From Amoeboaphelidium occidentale (Eukaryota; Aphelidiomycota; Aphelidea): DNA of 23,523 nt. The stretch is taken from the NCBI GenBank assembly GCA_023515795.1, contig JALGPX010000008.1:176034-199556 (forward strand), written 5' to 3'. The notes beneath the pieces are model-generated. The model was not told the DNA's origin and searched no databases. It worked only from the letters and a program-made list of their open reading frames with translations. Position 1 is the stretch's first letter; each line of letters begins with the position of its first letter. The position numbers and the translations under genes were made by a program. Positions 18,751 through 23,523 of this stretch are shown one piece after another.

Positions 18751-19727
18751 TGCTTAATGAAGAAAATAGAAAGTCTACTGTTGAAACGATTTGATCATAG
18801 GGGCATTGATCTTGCCGAATAGGGTGGTAATTGATGTTACAACCCGCATGATCAAAAATCACTTTATAAGGAAATAAAAGTGTCATTAAATTGACAAATC
18901 AATGCAATTCTTCTGTCAGAGGATGTACAATTACTTTGGCGGATGTTGGAATCATTTGAGTGGCAAAGTGCAAGAACTGCAGTCCTGACGACGTTCCCGT
19001 CATGTGAGATACATAAAAGTTGCTCACTTGCGATGTTAAATAAGCCATGACTTAAATATTGACTTGAAACGAGAAGAGTTCTAAATGTTTCGATAGTCTT
19101 TGATTTCTGTGATTGAAACAGCGCAATCGCGAAAAGAACCTGAGGCCATATGATGTTTCCGACAAACGTATTCCAAATCTGTTGGAAGATTCTGAAAGGG
19201 CACTATGTGAAGTTTTATTTGGGCTGAATTCAAGCTCCCAGCTTGAGTCTTGAGAATGCCATCTCAACTAGTTCCTTTAATTTTGAACTTTCACACGCTT
19301 AGAGAGAGTTTAGCACCGAGATAGCAAATAAATGTTTCCTCTGTCACAAATAAACGACGATATTGATAGATACTACACGAAAACAGTGTTCAAGATGCCA
19401 TTATTGGAGTCTTTGCATGAGATCAAACATCAGTCTGAAACAACAACACCAACACGCTACCATGTTTCACGCTTCAAGCGTCATTTGACAGAATAGTAAG
19501 CAAAGACTCAGAACTGAGAGTTTCATGGGTACCGACTTAGAGCTGGGTAAGATATCTCGTTGAAACTACTTTTGGCGCATAAACGATGCGCTAATGCTGT
19601 TAAGCTGAAACTCTGCAATTAAGTTTTTTAAGAGATTCTATTGTGATATTCGTGCTTGTTATGTCATTGTTCGCCTTAATTGTCGTTCATTCAGAACCTT
19701 TTTATCATGGACTGAAACTCAAAAGAA
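18751..19727. other. About 1 kb with no confident gene
   Basis: No frame codes for a recognisable protein. Two short ORFs with a start and stop can be noted: 18899-19048 on the minus strand (49 residues, from MAYLTSQVSNFYVS) and 19332-19496 on the plus strand (54 residues, from MFPLSQINDDIDRYY). Neither resembles a known family and both are short enough to be chance. No terminal inverted repeats, target-site duplication, tRNA or tandem array was found. It may be part of the element that carries the Fanzor, or 5' sequence of the gene that follows. Confidence 0.4.
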
Positions 19728-19851
19728 ATGCCTAATCAGCTTGTTTCAACGTCTTTCAGCGCATTGAATGCATCACCAGAGGAGCAACATACTGCTACGC
19801 GATGTGATCTTTGTGCGCCATAAGTAAGAACTTGCTCAATTTAGAATAATT

Positions 19852-20442
19852 CTCAATGGGAACTCTTTCGCATTCATCTAATCTTGAGTCTTTCGACACG
19901 ATCTGCAGTGGTAGTATCCAAATCTTTCCTAGTCAAAGTTCTAAATACAATAAAGTCGTGCAATATTCTCCAAACTATCGCGACCATGTAGCAATTTCAG
20001 CAGCAGCAACAGAACTGAAAGTATGGTCTCTGTGAGATATTTTCATCTAAATCGCCAGCAGGTTTTCGTGAATATCTTCTTTCCATGTTGCTCATTGTTC
20101 TTAACAGTAAATTTACTTTTAGTATCGATTAAGCTTTGCAAACTGANCTCAATGGGAACTCTTTCGCATTCATCTAATCTTGAGTCTTTCGACACGATCT
20201 GCAGTGGTAGTATCCAAATCTTTCCTAGTCAAAGTTCTGAACATAATTATGGAGTGCAACATTCTCCAAAGTATCGCGACCATGTAGCAATTTCAGCAGA
20301 AGCAACAGAACTGAAAGTATGGTCTCTGTGAGATATTTTCATCTAAATCGCCAGCAAGTTTTCTTGAATATCTTCTTTCCATGTTGCTCATTGTTCTTAA
20401 CAGTAAATTTACTTTTAGTATCGATTAAGCTTTGCAAACTGA
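19852..20442. repeat. 295-bp duplicated flanks around a single N (20147)
   Basis: 19852-20146 and 20148-20442 align without gaps over 295 bp. I count 12 substitutions, nine of them within about 45 nt (19942-19984 against 20238-20280). The lone N between them indicates an assembly join of two divergent versions, as at 17149 and 17809, although a genuine tandem duplication cannot be excluded. Confidence 0.85.
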
Positions 20443-20708
20443 TAGTAAGATGCGCAAATAAGTGCGTGACAAAAGTAAAGGAGTGCGCACAAAGTAAAAC
20501 TATACATAGTATGAAAGCAAAAGAGTATGAGAGTGTAACAGTAACAGTTCTAAAGACAGTCACTGCAAAAAAACGGTGCAAGCATGGCAGATGTTTTAAG
20601 GAGAAAGAGCTGCAGCCCAAAAGAGTAATGATAATCTGTAGAACATCTCAGCAGAAGGATAGATTACGGAACAGAGCGATTTTTAGCAATATCAAGATCC
20701 AGGATTAA
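20152..20708 (+). CDS. Candidate small single-pass membrane protein gene, structure uncertain
   Basis: I do not recognise this gene. One model joins exon 20152-20316 (55 codons, from MGTLSHSSNLESFD) to exon 20355-20708 through a 38-nt intron (GTATGG...CGCCAG, with CTAAA as a possible branch site). This gives 172 residues with one membrane helix (VFLNIFFPCCSLFLTVNLLL) and a basic, Lys/Arg- and Cys-containing tail. A second model uses another frame in the first exon (ending in KVLNIIMECNILQSIAT), then a 34-nt intron and the segment MVSVRYFHLNRQQVF, which enters the same final exon. The substitutions between the two assembled copies are mostly non-synonymous in the first model and about half synonymous in the second, which slightly favours the second. 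The 5' end may lie upstream, near 19765 in the other copy. Confidence 0.35.
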
Positions 20709-20876
20709 CTGTTGGAAAAAGCTTGTCTTGTTTTGTCTTGATTCGTCTTGCGGCAACCATAAAGATAACGAATCTGATTGGGCGAATAGATGTTTCAGAA
20801 TTTTGCAGGGCCCAATACGGTTGGCGGACCTTGTAACAGCGTGCAACTCTTCACGATCCTGCCTATTTTTCTTGAA
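20709..20876. promoter_or_regulatory. Presumed promoter of the His-rich membrane protein gene
   Basis: The gap between the last stop and the preferred start of the next gene. It holds three GTCTTG hexamers spaced exactly 10 bp apart (20725, 20735, 20745), that is, on one face of the helix, about 130 bp before the start codon. No TATA box is clear. Function is inferred from position. Confidence 0.3.
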
Positions 20877-21956
20877 ATGATTCTCAAAAACTTAATCTAC
20901 GCCGCTTCATTAGCTTTATCAGCATTCTCAGCTCCTACTGAGTACAAAGACGTTGCTGAAACAAGCGTATCTGTCGACGAGATGGCCATTCCATCAAACA
21001 ATCATCACAGTGTATATTTGGTCACCGTCTTGCACAAGGAAAACCTCTTGGAAGATGGCAAAGTTGTCGCGAAACGCTTGTCAAACGTCAGACTCGTCTT
21101 TGATGTTGAAGATGGTCAATTGATGTGCAACGGTGAAATGGTTCCTGCTGGAGTCTCGAACAAAAGAGTTGCTGCTGAAATCTTAACCGGAATCTCTCAG
21201 GATAAACGTGATCAAGCAGATTTAATCAAGCAAAAGTTTGACAAGGGCATCGTTGATATCACGTTTGAAGTCAAGGTCGCTCAAGTTTCATTAGGAATTG
21301 TAACTGTTCGTCGTTTATACATCAGCGAACACATCAGACAAGTTAATGGAAATTCAGTTCTTCAAAAGGACTATGTTCAACACGTTATGGATATTTATCC
21401 ATCAGGTGAATTCAAGCTTCAACAAGTTCACGGCCATCACGAAGACAAGCATCATGAACATCACGAAAACAAGCATCACGGACACGGACATAAGCACCAT
21501 GGTCATCATGAAAGTAAGCACAAGAATGCTGCTCACGCCTTGCCTGCAAATGTTCACCCTGCTGTCGCTCCTATCGATGTAGCAGTTCGTCCTCATTTGA
21601 ACCATGCTGCTCTTATTCCAAAGTTTGTTTCACAATCTTCTCGCAATGGTGATAAGGGTAACTGGATTCTCTCAGATTACATGACCATGATTTTGACCAA
21701 CCTTGCTATGTGGGTTTGCGAATTGAATCCTATTATGCGTGGATTCCTCTTTGGTCTATCTGCCACTGTTGTCACATTGACAATCTTTGCATTTGTTCAA
21801 CTTGTTTCTGGCGCAATGAGCAGAAAGAAGTATGAACCTGTTCAGGTTGATTTTGAACAACAAATGTGGAAGCCAACAGCGGATAAGGACAAGTTTTACA
21901 AGCGTGGAAACGAGTCTGCTGTTTCATCCGTTAATTTGCTAACTCAACAGGAATAA
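20877..21956 (+). CDS. Secretory-pathway protein with His-rich segment and C-terminal membrane helix, unknown function
   Basis: A 359-residue protein that I cannot place in a named family. The ATG at 20877 is preferred over an in-frame ATG at 20790 because it begins a good signal peptide (MILKNLIYAASLALSAFSA). The luminal or extracellular part has beta-rich segments (HHSVYLVTVLHKENLL; VDITFEVKVAQVSLGIVTVR). It is followed at about residues 185-220 by a histidine-dominated run (HGHHEDKHHEHHENKHHGHG and onwards) able to bind Zn, Cu or Ni. After a Pro/Ala/Val linker, a hydrophobic helix at about 292-315 (RGFLFGLSATVVTLTIFAFV) precedes a cytosolic tail with basic and acidic stretches. The layout is a type I membrane protein. 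Its stop lies 33 bp from that of the convergent seven-helix gene. A metal-handling role is only a guess from the histidines. Confidence 0.82.
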   Translation: MILKNLIYAASLALSAFSAPTEYKDVAETSVSVDEMAIPSNNHHSVYLVTVLHKENLLEDGKVVAKRLSNVRLVFDVEDGQLMCNGEMVPAGVSNKRVAAEILTGISQDKRDQADLIKQKFDKGIVDITFEVKVAQVSLGIVTVRRLYISEHIRQVNGNSVLQKDYVQHVMDIYPSGEFKLQQVHGHHEDKHHEHHENKHHGHGHKHHGHHESKHKNAAHALPANVHPAVAPIDVAVRPHLNHAALIPKFVSQSSRNGDKGNWILSDYMTMILTNLAMWVCELNPIMRGFLFGLSATVVTLTIFAFVQLVSGAMSRKKYEPVQVDFEQQMWKPTADKDKFYKRGNESAVSSVNLLTQQE

Positions 21957-21989
21957 ATAATTAATCTCGATATGTTCTTTATTGAGCTT

Positions 21990-23459
21990 TCACCCTCTTC
22001 GCGCAGCTCCGTCGCCAACATCGGGTGTCATTCTTCGCATTTCGTTAATAGCTCTCATTCGAGTTGTTTCAATATTGCGCGCTAAAGCAATCCACAAACC
22101 AGTATCTTCAGCGAAAAACGTCCAGGTTGGCGTTGTGAATAAATGCGGTACAAACATTTCGGTGCTATGGTTTCCGTTCTCATCCTTAATAGATTTCCTT
22201 ATTAAACCAGTCACATCATAAGTCTTTGGATACATCCAATATGAAATAAAACTGTAAACCATAATATTGAACATTTCTATAAACAGCACATGAAACCATG
22301 ATTCTGTTGTGTATAAATACGGCCGAATGAATAGCAGCAGTGTTGGTAATATAATTGTGATGGGGACGATATTTCTGACATTCACTAGAACATTATAACG
22401 ATGATATAGACATATAGAGTTCAATGCGCCAACCTTGTCTATATCACCTTCTTGCATCGCAGTTCTTTGCCGAAGCCTAACTGTTGTAGCATAAGCAGCG
22501 ATATTCAGTACAAACGAAATAATTATTCGAAAGAACTCCATTCCAAGCTGTAACATAGTCTGCGCAAAGAGGTCACCAAAAAAGAATTGTTGTATAAAAC
22601 CCAACAAGAAGTACAAAGTGATCACGCCAAACAAAGATCCCTGTTCTCTAAGTGCAATAGATCTTTCGGTTATAGTCCATCCCAAACCAAAGGCGCAACC
22701 AACATAGTAGAATATACACTGTGCACTCAGCCCGAAAATGTTCGCAACTTGGTAAAGAGCAGTAGTGTCCGAGCCCAGTTGTTCTCTGACCCAATAATAC
22801 GCATAGTAAAATCCATAAGACAAGAAATTCAAGAGAATAAGAGCAAACATCATCCATGGAATAGGAAACCTTTTCATTAACGGATTATTCATTATCATGG
22901 AGTAACTGACAAGTAACAGCCCATAAGCTCCAAACAGATACATGTTGATGATGTACAAGTTTGCATCCTCCAAGGTAAAAGACTGAGCTATGAACTGCTC
23001 GTAGAATACTTTACCAACATAAGTAACATCATTCTTGTCTCCTGTTGGAGGAACCCACATATAGAAGTAATAGAACCCTGTAAAATCAATAGCTGTTTCC
23101 ACGAATATAGACTTCTTGAACTCATATCTCCTGTAAGAAGGCCAATTGTATCTTGCTTGAGCACTTGCGCTTGTTATCGCAGCGTACTGAGCTCTTGTGT
23201 ATATCGTCAAATACTTTACATCATCAGTATTCAAATCCAAGGAGAAGTTCAAATAAGTGTTTCCAATTATGGATATAGCTGGTGTAAGTTGAACCGGGAC
23301 AAAAGCTAGAGCTGTTTGAGGTGGTTGACCTTGCTGATCTTTCATACTCCTGGAGTATTTTCCATTGATCTCAACTGTTGGAGCAACACATACATTGGCA
23401 AGTACCAAAAGAAATACTAATAGAACACTTAACTTCGCTGATATCCCCTCTGTATACAT
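21990..23459 (-). CDS. Seven-transmembrane protein with signal peptide, GPR180/TMEM145-like (GOST/GpcrRhopsn4 type)
   Basis: A 489-residue membrane protein. A signal peptide (LSVLLVFLLVLANVCVA) is followed by a beta-rich N-terminal domain of about 150 residues (ISIIGNTYLNFSLDLN; FTGFYYFYMWVPP). Seven hydrophobic helices span about residues 170-420: NLYIINMYLFGAYGLLLVSY; MMFALILLNFLSYGFYYAYY; IFGLSAQCIFYYVGCAFGLG; FGVITLYFLLGFIQQFFFG; FRIIISFVLNIAAYATTV; IVPITIILPTLLLFI; and a last helix with FNIMVYSFISYWMYP. The motif GLGWTITERSI after helix three, and SYWMYP at the last helix, resemble the GPR180/TMEM145 family, whose members sit in the secretory pathway. The call is from topology and these motifs. 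TMEM87 or GPR107 relatives are possible alternatives. The start is the ATG at 23457-23459; the promoter is cut by the window end. Confidence 0.78.
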   Translation of the reverse strand: MYTEGISAKLSVLLVFLLVLANVCVAPTVEINGKYSRSMKDQQGQPPQTALAFVPVQLTPAISIIGNTYLNFSLDLNTDDVKYLTIYTRAQYAAITSASAQARYNWPSYRRYEFKKSIFVETAIDFTGFYYFYMWVPPTGDKNDVTYVGKVFYEQFIAQSFTLEDANLYIINMYLFGAYGLLLVSYSMIMNNPLMKRFPIPWMMFALILLNFLSYGFYYAYYWVREQLGSDTTALYQVANIFGLSAQCIFYYVGCAFGLGWTITERSIALREQGSLFGVITLYFLLGFIQQFFFGDLFAQTMLQLGMEFFRIIISFVLNIAAYATTVRLRQRTAMQEGDIDKVGALNSICLYHRYNVLVNVRNIVPITIILPTLLLFIRPYLYTTESWFHVLFIEMFNIMVYSFISYWMYPKTYDVTGLIRKSIKDENGNHSTEMFVPHLFTTPTWTFFAEDTGLWIALARNIETTRMRAINEMRRMTPDVGDGAARRG

Positions 23460-23523
23460 AATTTATTCGATATATCACACACTTTCAGTTTGCACAACAC
23501 CTGAATTCGAAGTGTTTGCGTCA

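Noticed and set aside
19052-19267. 71-codon minus-strand frame
   Set aside because: Ser/Arg/Phe-rich with no pattern, no intron signals and no context; probably chance.
16512-20876. CRISPR array or classic transposon with terminal inverted repeats
   Set aside because: No spaced direct repeats were seen, and no matching inverted ends or target-site duplication could be found by eye around the Fanzor.
22587-22880. 97-codon plus frame inside the seven-helix gene
   Set aside because: It is antisense to conserved membrane helices of the minus-strand gene.

Overview
The window looks like a gene-dense nuclear segment from an early-diverging fungus or a close relative (chytrid, zygomycete-grade fungus or aphelid-like). 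Four observations support this. The peroxisomal beta-oxidation enzyme has the fungal Fox2 layout: two dehydrogenase domains, a hydratase domain and a C-terminal SKL. Introns are spliceosomal and very short (33 to 49 nt, mostly ending TTTAG or similar). There is a GT10 fucosyltransferase and a zinc-finger PARP1-type polymerase. There is also a Fanzor, the eukaryotic TnpB relative. The species cannot be fixed from sequence alone.

Layout from left to right: a P4-ATPase lipid flippase (minus, cut by the window start); the CCAAT-binding subunit NF-YC/Hap5 (minus, three exons); an HPS1-like BLOC-3 subunit (minus); the peroxisomal multifunctional enzyme (plus), whose start codon is 65 bp from that of HPS1; an intron-containing tRNA read as Arg(ACG) (minus); a Golgi-type alpha-1,3-fucosyltransferase (minus); an unrecognised helical protein (plus); a gamma-tubulin complex protein, probably GCP3 (minus, with a possible 33-nt intron); a Cactin-like splicing factor (minus); and a PARP1-like polymerase (plus) that shares a 77-bp promoter gap with Cactin. 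These are ordinary, tightly packed housekeeping genes that are not functionally linked.

At about 16.5 kb the character changes. A Fanzor gene (minus) lies tail to tail with PARP, 49 bp away. It has an RNA-guided nuclease RuvC core, a zinc ribbon and a DRD motif. Its frame is interrupted by a one-base shift, by two single-N assembly joins with duplicated flanks, and perhaps by an in-frame TGA at the N-terminus. A poorly coding stretch of about 2 kb follows, with a third single-N join and a candidate small membrane-protein gene. All three joins in the window fall between 17.1 and 20.2 kb. Each is flanked by equal or nearly equal duplicated ends with clustered substitutions, as expected where two haplotypes or two element copies were joined end to end.

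The right end holds a secreted or membrane-anchored histidine-rich protein (plus) and, convergent with it, a seven-helix protein with a signal peptide that resembles the GPR180/TMEM145 group (minus).

The Fanzor locus is the most unusual part. The HPS1 homologue and the BRCT-less zinc-finger PARP are the most informative chromosomal genes for evolution.
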